Shown piece after piece: positions 50,876 to 60,779 of a stretch of DNA of 64,000 nucleotides (its first letter is position 1; every line of letters starts with the position of its first letter). The stretch comes from Actinernus sp. WN-2022 (taxonomy: Eukaryota > Cnidaria > Anthozoa > Actiniaria > Actinernidae): NCBI GenBank assembly GCA_030867875.1, contig JAOWCC010001634.1, forward strand, positions 51,308,021-51,372,020, in the 5' to 3' direction. The translations under genes were made by a program, and so were the position numbers. The notes under the pieces were generated by a model. That model did no database searches, was not told where the DNA came from, and was given only the letters and a program-made list of their open reading frames with translations.

Positions 50876-53800
50876 ACAATACTCTATAGGCTCGGTGTGG
50901 ATACCATCTGGGAGGACCCGTCGCTTGTCGTAGAAGGCTGAGAGTCCTAGTTTTTGTTGGCAGTACGTGCGCATGGTGCCCGCGATCATGCGGAAGCCAA
51001 TATTTTCCGCTTTGTCCAGACTGCCCTCGAGAGCCGCCTTGTAGTGGGCCCAAGTGAGATCGTTGTGCCGAGCCGACATCCCTTTTGCCGAGTGCTTTGA
51101 TTTCTTGTCCGCATCCACGAGATAGCACTTTGAGCAAAGCGCTATGGCTCGGTGCCCCTCAAACTCCAACTTGAATAGCCCCGGCGTGCGCTTGCTCCAC
51201 GAGTCCCAGGAAAGCCAATCCTTCCGGCAGGCTGCAAACTCGGCTCGCAGAGCCGGGCGTACAGCGACTTCCAGGGTGGTGGTGGACAAAGCGAAGTAGA
51301 AACTGTCGGTGTCCATCTGAATGAGTTCGAAGTCTCGCCTGTCGATGAACCTATCGAGGAAGTCGTGATAGAACTCGAGCATTCGGAGCTTCGCCAACTG
51401 ATAGACGACCGCAATACCAACTTGGAAGGGACGCCTGATGGTCATTTGTGGCTTGCGGGCCGAAAGTTCGTAGGCCTCCCCGATCTCTTCCAGGTCGTCG
51501 TACCATGCCGAGCGGAGGGCGCGGTCTACAGTCGCCTCGTCTTGGGTGTAGGTTGTCTTCGTCTGTCGCTCCAATGCCTCAATGAGTTTCCCGTAGGCGC
51601 TGTTCCCGAGTAGCTTCATTACTTCAGCGAGGAGAGCCTTCTCTTTGTCTGTGTCGCCCAGCCGACGAGCCGCCGTCACCTTCTCTACGAACCACTCGAA
51701 GGCCTTTCCTGCCTGATAGTCGATCGTGCGATATACGGCCGTGATTGTCAGTCCATGCTCGAGATACCACCCGAGGAGGGGGGTGTACAGTAGGATCTTC
51801 TGTGCTGACAGAGCCCCTACCAGCTTTTTCTGTCCCGGCGGCCGCTTGCGACCTGTCTCTTTCAGATAGGTCCACATTTCGGGGGGCACCGCCGCCTCCG
51901 GCACCTCCTTGTTGTAGAAGAGGGGCGCCATCTCCTCGAACTTCGCCCAGAGGTGGTGTGGGACCTCTATGTCGACCTCGGCATAGCCAAACCAGAACCC
52001 GTTCTGGAGTCTCTTCACGAAGTTGGAGGCGTCTTCTTTTGGGTGACGATAGTGTTGGATCTGTTCCTTTCCGCAAGGCATATCCATCGCCATCGTGGAG
52101 AGGTAGAGCGCATTCGCATCGCAGCCGAGGATGCGCTTGCAGTATCGCGCGTCGGAGTATTGGTGCGAGCGTATCTTCGTCGCTCCGGCTTCGTGGTAGC
52201 GGGTGAATACGATGCTCGGCCCTCCGGTGACGCTGGCCTTGACCATGGCGTAGGCCTTGACCATGGCGTAGGCCTCTTTCCCGGGGGCGTGGAGAACTGG
52301 CCGGTCGGGACCGCGGAGCGTCCCACGTAGAAGATATTTCAGCGATACCCCCCGGTAGCGAGACCGCGTCCTTGAATATGTCGACTCCACGCTCTGTGTA
52401 GAAGTCCCGCATCTTTTCGAGGGTCTCGACGAAGGGGGCTACGTCGAGATCGTTGTAGTGGCGAAGCCAGTCGGCGACGGTCTTCATTTTCTTCTCACGA
52501 AAGAGACGTTTGCAAGCCCTCCACTCAGACAGCTTGAGTGGGTAGCCCCCCTTGAGCTTGGAGCACCACTCTGGGTAGTCGGGAAGGTCGGGATGGTCGA
52601 GCTTGTCTGGGGAGTCGAACCATTCGTAGGGGAACCAGGACTTCTCCTGCTGACAGCCGTAGGCTTTGACCCACTTGTCGTAGCTGGTGCCGGGGCCCAG
52701 ATAGTTCATGACGTCGAGGAACTTATAGTCAGGCGTGATCAGGAACATAGTCTGATTTGCCTTCTTCCCAACGAGGACCTTCTTGAAAGAGGCGGTCAGC
52801 TTCTCAACGAAGTACTGCTTGATCAAGTTCAGATCGTATTTTCCTGAGTTGAACCCCAGGACGGGCACTTGGTTGCACCACTCTTCGAGGAGCTGCTGCT
52901 GTTTCTTCGGAAGGAGGTCTGCGTCCTCGGGCATGAACTGTGCTCTAGCACCCAGCTGGAGTTTGGTTACCCTGTGCTCTAAGGCTTGCATGAATTCTGC
53001 GATGAGGACCTTGGGGTCTCTATCTACGAGGTGCGTAGGCTTTCTAGCCATCGTATCGGCTAGAGACACCGAGATGGGGACGTGCTCGTTTTCCAGGGAG
53101 AGGCTGGTGGTGGGCTTTCGCGCTTTGGTTTTGTCTCCGTACGACTCAAAGTCGTAGACGATTGCGTGGAGATATGTTTTCATTGTTTGCTTCGGGAGGG
53201 GGTCCTTTATCCAAGCCCCTGCCTCCTCATGCTCCCACCGAACTACGAGCCGATAGCCCTCTGCATGAATCTTGGCCTCTCGCTCGAGGGTCTTCTGATA
53301 GGCTTTAGCGTACGTGACGTCTACGCCCTTCAGGGTGTAAATGACTGTTTCCTGCTGCGCCTTGCTTGAGAAGCAGCTTATACAGCCATGCCAGTGACAC
53401 CCGTGGTATTGATATACTGTCCCGGTCTTTGGGTCGTAGCCATCCACAGGGGCCCCGGCTATCCACCGCTCGCCCCGATGCCCGCAGCTATGGTGGTGAA
53501 TGTGCGTTTCTTGCTGCATGGACTCGTACTCGAGCCATTTGATTGCCTTTGGCCCGAAGGCGCCTTCGGGATAGAAGGCCTTTTCGAAGGCTGCCCGTGG
53601 GGCTTCGACCCGCTTGCCGGGGCATACTATTGTGGTTTCTCCTCGGGTGCATCGATCGGCATGGCGCTGTAGATCGGAAGCTATGGTGAAGCGCGCGTTG
53701 CAATGACCGCACACATACGCGTTGGCTAGTTTTGCGATGTTTCGTACCAAGAAGGCGTGCTGGTCGAAGAGACCGATTGTCATCCTGTCCTCGTAGCGAG

Positions 53801-54901
53801 CCGGCTGCCGCGTCAGATGCCAGTCGCTGTTTTCGGCGAGCTCGTATACCCGTATTCCCACTTTGAAGCATGCCTCTACACGTTGAAGCTCGTCGAGGAG
53901 GTCTTGGGGATGTCTGGGGTCTCGGTTTTGCGTCCATAGAACGTTGCAGCGAGTTTCCTTGCCCGGGTCGTACACCGGTCTGCGCGTACCCCATTGTGGA
54001 CAGCGAGGCATCGAAAGAGACATAGATTGTCGTTGTAGGTGTCGAGAGCATACATCCCCTTCTTCTGGCGTAACCAATCGGATAGGGGGCCTGTGCCCAT
54101 CAAAGGCTCGTGACCAAGTACGGCTTTAACCTGTACGCTTATGAAGCGCACGAAGGCCCATTTCGTGTCTGGGCGATTGATACCGTCTACGTTCAACCTC
54201 AAGTCCTCTCGAACTGTCAGCCATTTTCGCGCGGTTTCTGGAGGTGGCATCCCCTCTATCCACTCCTCCATTTCTTCTAGCGCTCGGATCCAGGGACTCC
54301 CGGTGGGATTCTTATGGAAGAGGATTACTGCCCCATCTTTCACGTTTCTGATACGATATGTGTAGGAGTATCGTAGGTAGAAAGAGGTCTGGACCTTTAC
54401 CTCTAGCTTTTCCATGATGCGGTCTGTGAGATGCCCTCCGACCCCCTTGAAGAAGGTCCATTTGATAAACCGGCGGCCTTTCCCTTCACCTTCCCGTTCT
54501 CCGTCGAGCTCGTCGAGGATGCGGGGCCCCTCTTCGGCGATTTCCCTCACTAGCCGCCCGAATCGCGTTCGGATGCTCTTCTGAACGCGGTTGGCGAGCC
54601 TCCGTAGGGCGGCTATCCGTTCTTTGGGGTTCTTCTCGACCCGCTTGGCGTAGGCAGCGGCTCGGAGCGCGGCATGGGTCTCCTCGTCCAGGCGTCGGAG
54701 CTGCTCTCTATTGAGGGGGTTCTCGCCGGCCTCCCGAAGGGCTGGGAACCGCCCTGTTTGTACTCCCCGTTTGACCCTCTTTTCCCATTCAGGGGCGCGG
54801 GCCTCGGCTATTGCCTGGCTGAGACTGGCTTTGTTGAGCCCCGAGGTCCCTTGAAGACCATACTGTTTTGCTTGTATGCGTAGATCTCGGACGGTAGACA
54901 A
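50855..54901 (-). pseudogene. Protein-primed DNA polymerase B of Polinton, two frameshifts
   Basis: Read 54,901 to 50,855 in three frames. N-terminal frame (to about 53,910): a SAP-like motif (TVRDLRIQAKQYGLQG), a helical region, and an OTU-like start DNLCLFRCLAVHNG. Middle frame (about 53,910-52,350): a C2H2 finger (CGHCNARFTIASDLQRHADR), exonuclease motifs YDFESYG, GFNSGKYDLNL and YNDLDVAPF. Last frame (from about 52,350): polymerase motif A DANALYLS, motif B KLLGNSAYGK, motif C MDTDSFYF, then KCYLVD. Catalytic residues look intact. The breaks are near 53,900-53,920 and at a C6 run 52,348-52,353. The N-terminal frame has no ATG: TTG stands where the start is expected and a stop lies upstream. 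It replicates the element from a terminal protein primer. Confidence 0.92.
52235..52270 (-). repeat. 18-bp tandem duplication in polymerase gene
   Basis: GGCCTTGACCATGGCGTA occurs twice back to back, giving KAYAMVKAYAMV in the protein. It keeps the frame and looks like a recent duplication. Confidence 0.85.
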
Positions 54902-54922
54902 TGTACGGGTATGTCCTAAATG

Positions 54923-55225
54923 TTAAAATTCTCTAAATGGGGCGGCGGGCAGCTTCTTAAGCACGAGGCTAAATATCTTACGAGCTCTCTTTTCCGCGTA
55001 GACGAGCTTCTGTAGCACTCTATTGGAGCCACAGGGCCCACACAGGTACGTTTGCGACTGTGTTCCTACGCCGCAATGGCGACAAGGGGCTGGCGTCGTT
55101 CGACCCTGTCTCTGCTTTTGCCGGTGAATTTTACAGAAGTCGAAGAGGCAGCTCTTGCCACACCTTCGAGTAGTGTTGACCATCAGCCACTGGCATTTGT
55201 TTTGCCCCTTCATATTCGTTGTCAT
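54923..55225 (-). CDS. Small zinc-ribbon-like protein, Polinton (100 aa)
   Basis: Cys pairs at CQW...CGKSC...FDFCKIH, CRHCGVG and LCGPCG suggest two zinc sites; the C-terminus is basic (YAEKRARKIFSLVLKK). It is intact, 22 nt upstream of the polymerase on the same strand, so the two may share a promoter. Function unknown. Confidence 0.65.
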   Translation of the reverse strand: MTTNMKGQNKCQWLMVNTTRRCGKSCLFDFCKIHRQKQRQGRTTPAPCRHCGVGTQSQTYLCGPCGSNRVLQKLVYAEKRARKIFSLVLKKLPAAPFREF

Positions 55226-55289
55226 AGATAGCTCTAATGGGTCGTTTCGTCGTGTTTACGCGTGCGAGTGCTCGCGCGGCCCGGTTGCT

Positions 55290-55460
55290 CGTCCCCGTAA
55301 GGGACAAACACAATTGCCCCAATTATCCATGTACGCCGCGGACCCAATTCTCCATGTACGTCGTGCCCTATGTGCTCGACATATACGAGTCGAATTGCCC
55401 CAATTCTCCATGTACGCCGCGACCCGTTTGTCTGTGCGCAGCACAACAGAATTGACCCAA
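55290..55460 (-). repeat. Tandem repeat at right end of Polinton
   Basis: About four diverged units of AATTGCCCCAATTCTCCATG plus TACGCCGCG. Beyond 55,460 the sequence becomes AT-rich. It is not related to the left-end repeat. Confidence 0.75.
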
Positions 55461-56256
55461 GTATCCTATCCATATAATTATGCACAAGCAGCTGGAATGT
55501 TACTCTCTTCTGTTCCTGTATCAAAAGAAACAAAAGCCAAATGTTATAAAGGGTAGGAAACTTGTTGAATTGACTATCATGTTTAAAGCAATTCTGGACT
55601 TGGTTGCTTAGAAATCAGACATGAAAGCAAACATCTTCACAAAAAGCAGAAAACAATATACCAGTATATATAAATACATATATTTGCAAAAACAAGACCA
55701 AATAAAATTAGGCTGTGTACGTAGTATGATCTGTTTGTTTTACACAACCTACATGTAGTACAACATATATAAGCTTAGCTTGGCTCATCAGAAACCATTG
55801 TAGTACATTTTGTACCAGTCCACTGCTTATCCTTGAAATATCAAATCAGTTAGCAGGGGAAGGATACTGTCCGAAAGTTTGAGCAAACTGGGTCTCATCT
55901 CCTAGTCAAAGATGAAGTGTTGGCTTATCTTTCGAAATATAAAAGTTTATAATAAATTTATAAACAATAACAAAAGGCTGACAATTAATGAACGCTCCTA
56001 TAAATTTAGTACCACTTCAAGGCTACATGTACACCGAACTAATTGCAAGCTTCGACTCAATATTTTGAGCCTTGATTTATGCAAGTAAAAGGGCGAAGGA
56101 AAAAGCTAAACTGCCCGCCTATTAAAAGCTGGCAAAAGTATTCAACTCTCATTCATAGTGCCGTTTCGTGGAGCTGGAGACTGTCGCTTTTCCCCCCTTT
56201 GAATTGCCCTTTTCTTTCTCTTCCTTCTCCCCTCTCCCCATTCTCCCTCTCCTACC

Positions 56257-56293
<37 letters not shown>

Positions 56294-56632
56294 CAAAATA
56301 AAATAAAAAAATAAAAGGGCCTGATACTCAGGTTACGGCAGCTTGTGCTAATATATTAAAAGAGCCGATTTTGTGAAATGGACCAACGTGCTTTGCGATC
56401 GTAGCGCCAACACCTGTGCACGTACGGTAGATATAAACATGATTTTATGAATGCAAGACTGACCTATATGACACTTTTTAAACAAACATTTACCCAAAAG
56501 CAAGTGTACCATAATGCCTGTTTCCGAGGCAACTAAACTCGGGACGAGGAATTGCAAATAGTGCTCACGATTGTCAAAACTGTAGCGCTGCGCGGACAAA
56601 CAAAGACCATAAGTATTAAACGGCTTCGACTG
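55461..56632. other. Intergenic region upstream of PLAT gene
   Basis: AT-rich, no gene recognised. A C35 run at 56,258-56,292 follows a CT-rich stretch. The promoter of the PLAT gene should lie here. The - strand frame at 56,348-56,908 has no recognised domain. Confidence 0.5.
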
Positions 56633-56723
56633 ATGAAGATGGATAATCTTTATGTGAAATTCATCGTGCTTGTACTTACTGTTGCTGGTTGTATCCAAGA
56701 TGTTAGTACCTCTACGAAAACAG
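56633..56723 (+). CDS. PLAT gene exon 1: signal peptide
   Basis: First ATG 56,633 (a second at 56,639 in the same frame), hydrophobic core [11 protein letters not shown], donor GTTTGT. Confidence 0.65.
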
Positions 56724-59700
56724 GTTTGTTTGAAGTTCACTTTACACTGTTTGAGAATTACGCGCATTAATGAATTTCCCGGTGACTGATCAGTACCCGC
56801 CTGTTGTTTTCTTCTACTGAATGCTGTTGTTAGCTTTGTTCTGAGTCCAGTATTAGCCAATGTTAATCGAGGTGGAAATACCAACGAATTTCTTTCGAGA
56901 CAATTCAATTTTTGGTCTTAATTATTCAGTTTTTTTTACCAAGGTATAACAGTTGAACGACCATACTAAGTGATATGCATAGGATAATACTTTTTACCGC
57001 CGATGTTTTTTATATATTCAGTCGATATATATAATATTTGGACTGATGAGAATTACCGTAGGTATATGTAACATCTTTACCCCAGCGATTTGAATCGAAG
57101 ATAAATCGACATTTACCAGTAAACATCTGCTTTGTGGAGAAAAATATGGCGCCAAAATTGGCTCAAACCGATTAGAAATGCTAATTTTTTTCTCATCAAG
57201 AGTACTCCGCGTTCACCTTCGATTCAAGTATTTATTTTCCCTTTAAGTTCTACGTTAGTACTACAGTTGAGTTATCCTATAAAATTCTCACCGCTTATTT
57301 TTTTTAAGAACCATGTGGATCAGGTTTGATGGATGCAGATCTCGACAATTTTAAAAGCTAATTTATACTGTATATTTAACTTACTTTTAGAAAGACATAT
57401 ATCGACGGTTATGCTTTGTGAGCTTCTGGGAACCAAATAAAAATGTAATTGACCTCGAAATCCATATACGAAATACTATGGGGGCCCGTTCTGGTTAACT
57501 ATATTTTTTATTTATTATGTGTTCGAAATAGTTTTATGTATACAAGAATAATTATTTGTGTGCACGATTTTTTTTTTCGTTTGAGCGATTTTTTTTTTCG
57601 TATGTACGAATTTGTTTTCGTACAGTAATTTATTGCCATATCCCATTTATAAGCTACTGCGAGCTGTGTAAGTCCAAGATGGTGGCCAGCCACGTTATCA
57701 TCCGAGAAAGGAATCAAGGAGGATTCCGTCAGTTTTTGTTAAATTTAAAGTCAGTTTTTCGACTCTTTTTGTGTCCTGCATGAGCGTATAGAAGTGGCTG
57801 ATCTAATTGAAACCAGGTTTCGTCTGTTGGATGCTGCAGGGACCTTGTCTTTCCCAATCCAATGTTCAGGGCTACCTGTAAATGCTGTACAAGCCCCACT
57901 GCAGAATCTAAATCAGTCCGTGACTCACCTAATCAAGATATTGTCAGCTCAAACAGAAAACAGCGAGAACACTGTTTATTGCGACTTGGATACTGCATAC
58001 GTATATTTTACACCAGTGACATCAGCACAGCTTGGACCTGGACGGAAGCGTTTTGAAATCTCTAGCTAAAGATCAGCTGGAACACTATAAGAGGTTAAAT
58101 GGTTTACCTTTTGTCGGTAAATAGAGTTGGCGAGCGCAGAAGGCGCGAGGATCGTCGAGTGCGCGGACAGCAAAATATTTAACCTCTGGAACCCAGGGTA
58201 CTGGGGCCAGACTCACGAAGGTGTCTTAGGACACAAGAGTCTCCTAAGATAGGCTATTAGGACAAAAGTGTTATTCACGAACACCTCCTAAGTCTCAAGA
58301 CGTGCCCTAAATTTAAGAGGTCAAAATCGATGTGTTAACTTTTAGGATATGTCCTAAACACAACATGGCGGCCATGTTATTGGCGCTCCATCGTCGGCGA
58401 GCGTTACGACGGGAATGAGTCTTTCGAGATCGCGCCAATCGCTTGGATTTGGAAGTTGAGGCATCTATGATTTTCTCCCCTATTTACTTAAGTTGTGACG
58501 GTAGAGGACTTCCCCTAGTCTTCCTTGCTTCTTTGCGGTTTGAAGCAGTGGCTTATGGGATATATATGCCAAGAAATTATTGTACGAAAAAATAATTCGT
58601 GCATACGAAAAAATAATTCGTGCACACAAATAATTATTCTTGTATACATAAAATTAATTCGAACATATAATAAATAATTTGTCAAACACATATAATTATT
58701 TCTGGCTACTAAAAAAAATATTTAACGTAATTTTGACCAGTACGAGCCCCCATAATATCGTTTGAGTAGCACAAAGCTTAACTGAAAGGACAACTCATGA
58801 CTGATTGGCTAGAGGGTTCATGGAGACAAATTATTGTGCGAACCTAAATTTGGGTATATACTTCATGAGTAGTGTTTCGTTCCATATAGACCTATTCGAA
58901 AAATGGCGTCCAATTTAAAAAGCTATTGTCCTGGTAACGTGAACACGAGGCTAGTCAGTCCACACAAAAGCTTTTGAACGCGTAAGCGAGGCTAGTCAGT
59001 CCTAAACAATAGTTAGTCTCCCTGAATAATACTGTAAAACAGTAGAGAAAATGATTATGCAGGGAGACTATATGGAACGAAACACTACCATGAAGTATAA
59101 TATATACCCTAAATTTGCATGAATGTAATATTAAACTCGGTCGACTTACAAGACAACTTAAGATTATCAAAAGCCCAACATTTCATATAGGATCACTGTA
59201 GATCTGTTACGGATTAAAGGTACTATAAAGAAATCATTTCTATAGGTTGAGCCAATTTTGGCGCCATACTTTTCACCACAAAGCTGATGTTTACTGGAAA
59301 CTTATATTTAATATGTCGATTAATCTATTAAAATCGCCGAGGTAAAGATGTTATATGCTTACGGTATAAATTCCCATCAGTCAAAAAATTAAGTATATCG
59401 ACTGAATGTCTGTAGTCTTTTCAAATCAGGCATGACTTGAACATGAAATCGAGGCTAAGGCTATTTTATTGATTAGAGTGGCTTACATTGGTCCGAATTT
59501 TACAATAATAGTGGATATCATTACTCTCGGTGATTTCAGTCGTTTGAACATATTTTTGGAGTAAAATATCGGTCACGTGACCAACCACGTGATTATAAAA
59601 AAGTAACACCATCTCAAAATGGGCCGGTCACATTGCATTTTTAAAGTAATCACACTTCTGGTTGTTTCTAAAGTTCTGTTTGGAATGGTTGACCCTGATA

Positions 59701-60262
59701 GATTGTTAAGGCGAAAATAGAGAAAACAGGGCACGTGACCTATTCTTGGAAACGTTTCGCAATTTTCTCACCTCCAATCTATCAGGATCAACCATTCCAA
59801 ACAGAACTTTAAAAACAACCAGAAGTGTGATCAGATAATCGAGAAATCATTACTTGAAAAATGTATTGTGACCGGCCCATTTTCATTTCTTTGTTTTATC
59901 AGCCTTAAGGTCACCAAAATACCTAACCTAAAATGTTAAGACCCATGAGTTCCACCTATAAGTTCAGATTTCTATAATATTTCCGTTTATAAACGACTCA
60001 AAGATATTGAATTTAGAGTGTTTTATCAGAAGAACAAGAGCTCAATGAATAACCAATCTTAACATGCTTGAGTCTAAGTTAGTCGTCCAATCTTTTTTTT
60101 TATCGCTCCAGTCCTATATAAGGTGGACATTGTAACAAGCGATGCATTTGGAGCTGGTACGGATGCGGACGTGGTTATCAACATCTTTGGGAGCGAAGGG
60201 GACACTGGTGTCATTCAATTGATCAATTCCGCCAGTTCGAGCAACCACTTTGAGAAAGGATC
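56633..60262 (+). CDS. Secreted PLAT/LH2-domain protein, first two exons (3' end outside window)
   Basis: Exon 1 (56,633-56,723) starts [20 protein letters not shown], a typical signal peptide. Exon 2 (60,112-60,262) continues in phase (G plus TC gives Val) with [20 protein letters not shown] and [17 protein letters not shown]...HFEKGS, the N-terminal half of a PLAT/LH2 beta-sandwich, a domain that binds lipids or proteins. Exon 2 ends at GTAAGT in phase 2 and the remainder lies beyond 64,000. Likely an extracellular protein with one or more PLAT domains. Exon 1 is linked by phase and order only. Confidence 0.75.
57794..58130 (+). pseudogene. Remnant of an unassigned transposon-type gene
   Basis: The frame 57,794-58,069 ends [10 protein letters not shown]; one base shift then gives KDQLEHYKR. 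The pattern GRxRFEISxxQLEHL is common ahead of helix-turn-helix regions in repeated animal genes with integrase cores; this is from memory. The gene is cut off after that. Confidence 0.4.
58365..58530 (+). pseudogene. Possible Harbinger-type transposase N-terminus
   Basis: ATG 58,365 gives [17 protein letters not shown], then TGA at 58,416 and [11 protein letters not shown] in the same frame. The [19 protein letters not shown] pattern resembles the start of PIF/Harbinger transposases. The rest is missing. Confidence 0.4.
58845..59112. mobile_element. TIR MITE
   Basis: TATACTTCATGAGTAGTGTTTCGTTCCATATAG is mirrored by CTATATGGAACGAAACACTA then CCATGAAGTATA. The arms extend to AAATTTGGGTATATA. 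GCGAGGCTAGTCAGTC-like words repeat inside. Confidence 0.8.
59617..59884. mobile_element. Palindromic MITE
   Basis: AATGGGCCGGTCACATTGCA...GGAATGGTTGACCCTGATAG is mirrored by CTATCAGGATCAACCATTCC...TGACCGGCCCATT. Arms about 95 bp. Confidence 0.8.
60112..60262 (+). CDS. PLAT gene exon 2: PLAT/LH2 domain start
   Basis: Acceptor TCGCTCCAG, donor GTAAGT. It encodes [20 protein letters not shown] then [11 protein letters not shown], diagnostic of PLAT. Confidence 0.88.
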
Positions 60263-60541
60263 GTAAGTAAGAACTACAAGAAAATCGTATTAGTACTTAT
60301 TTTGTAATGATTCGTCATGGAACTCTTCAGTTAGTGTGCTAGTAGCGGTGAATTTGAAACGGATCATGAGCCGACCGGGAAACGTCATGTTCGGAGGCCG
60401 GTTCTATGTACTTACATACTTATATAGCCAGATGAAGTCCGTGTACAATGTAAAGACCTCATTCCTTATACGACCAACGGCTTTACCTTGAAACTTATAA
60501 AAACCCTCACTCATGCATGTGATGTTTTTATGGGTTTAAGC

Positions 60542-60673
60542 TGTAGTTACGAGACACCATTTTGTCGTTTCGCTCCGCTGTTTATTCATTCTCTCGCTCT
60601 CTCATGTTACATCAATTTCCCCTAGCTGTCAATCACTTATTGCATACGTAATTACTTCCGGTAAAACACTACA
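60542..60673 (-). repeat. Candidate 3' LTR (132 bp)
   Basis: On the - strand it begins TGTAGTG right after a purine tract (AAGGTGGGGAGGAA) and ends GTAACTACA, so the ends are TGTAGT...ACTACA. An AATAAA lies inside. It is short for an LTR; the 5' LTR is not in the window to compare. Confidence 0.6.
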
Positions 60674-60779
60674 TTCCTCCCCACCTTGGAATGAAAATCA
60701 AACTATGATTTTTTTTGCTTAAACAACAACTAAACATTGATAACTTCCTGTAGCGGTACTACATAATGTACGTATGTCC

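Larger units (their letters stand above)
43775..55460. mobile_element. Polinton/Maverick element, degraded, TIRs not seen
   Basis: Packaging ATPase, DDE integrase and protein-primed DNA polymerase B together define a Polinton. The block is GC-rich against AT-rich flanks, and the composition changes sharply near 43,780 and 55,460. Gene order: + 44,516; - 45,115-46,406; + 46,405-50,875; - 50,855-55,225. Left and right ends carry different tandem repeats and I could not match any terminal inverted repeat. An AGTATAG start at 43,775 would fit a Polinton terminus but has no partner on the right. Confidence 0.9.
57476..58754. mobile_element. Inner TIR element with gene remnants
   Basis: Arms of ~100 bp: TATGGGGGCCCGTTCTGG...CAAGAATAATTATTTGTG on the left and ...CACAAATAATTATTCTTG...ACCAGTACGAGCCCCCATA on the right. 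It contains the remnants at 57,794-58,130 and 58,365-58,530. Confidence 0.75.
57010..59415. mobile_element. Outer foldback element with nested insertions
   Basis: 57,015-57,190 (CATTTACCAGTAAACATC, GGCGCCAAAATTGGCTCAA) is an inverted, diverged copy of 59,225-59,415. The space between holds another TIR element (57,476-58,754) and a MITE (58,845-59,112). Confidence 0.72.

Noticed and set aside
51745..53672. Several + strand ORFs of 90-150 aa
   Set aside because: They are opposite-strand shadows of the polymerase gene, whose motifs are unmistakable on the - strand.
43775..55460. Bacterial or phage contamination to explain the GC-rich, densely packed genes
   Set aside because: The ATPase, integrase and polymerase set in this arrangement is that of Polintons, and the block is flanked by retroelements and animal introns on one continuous sequence.
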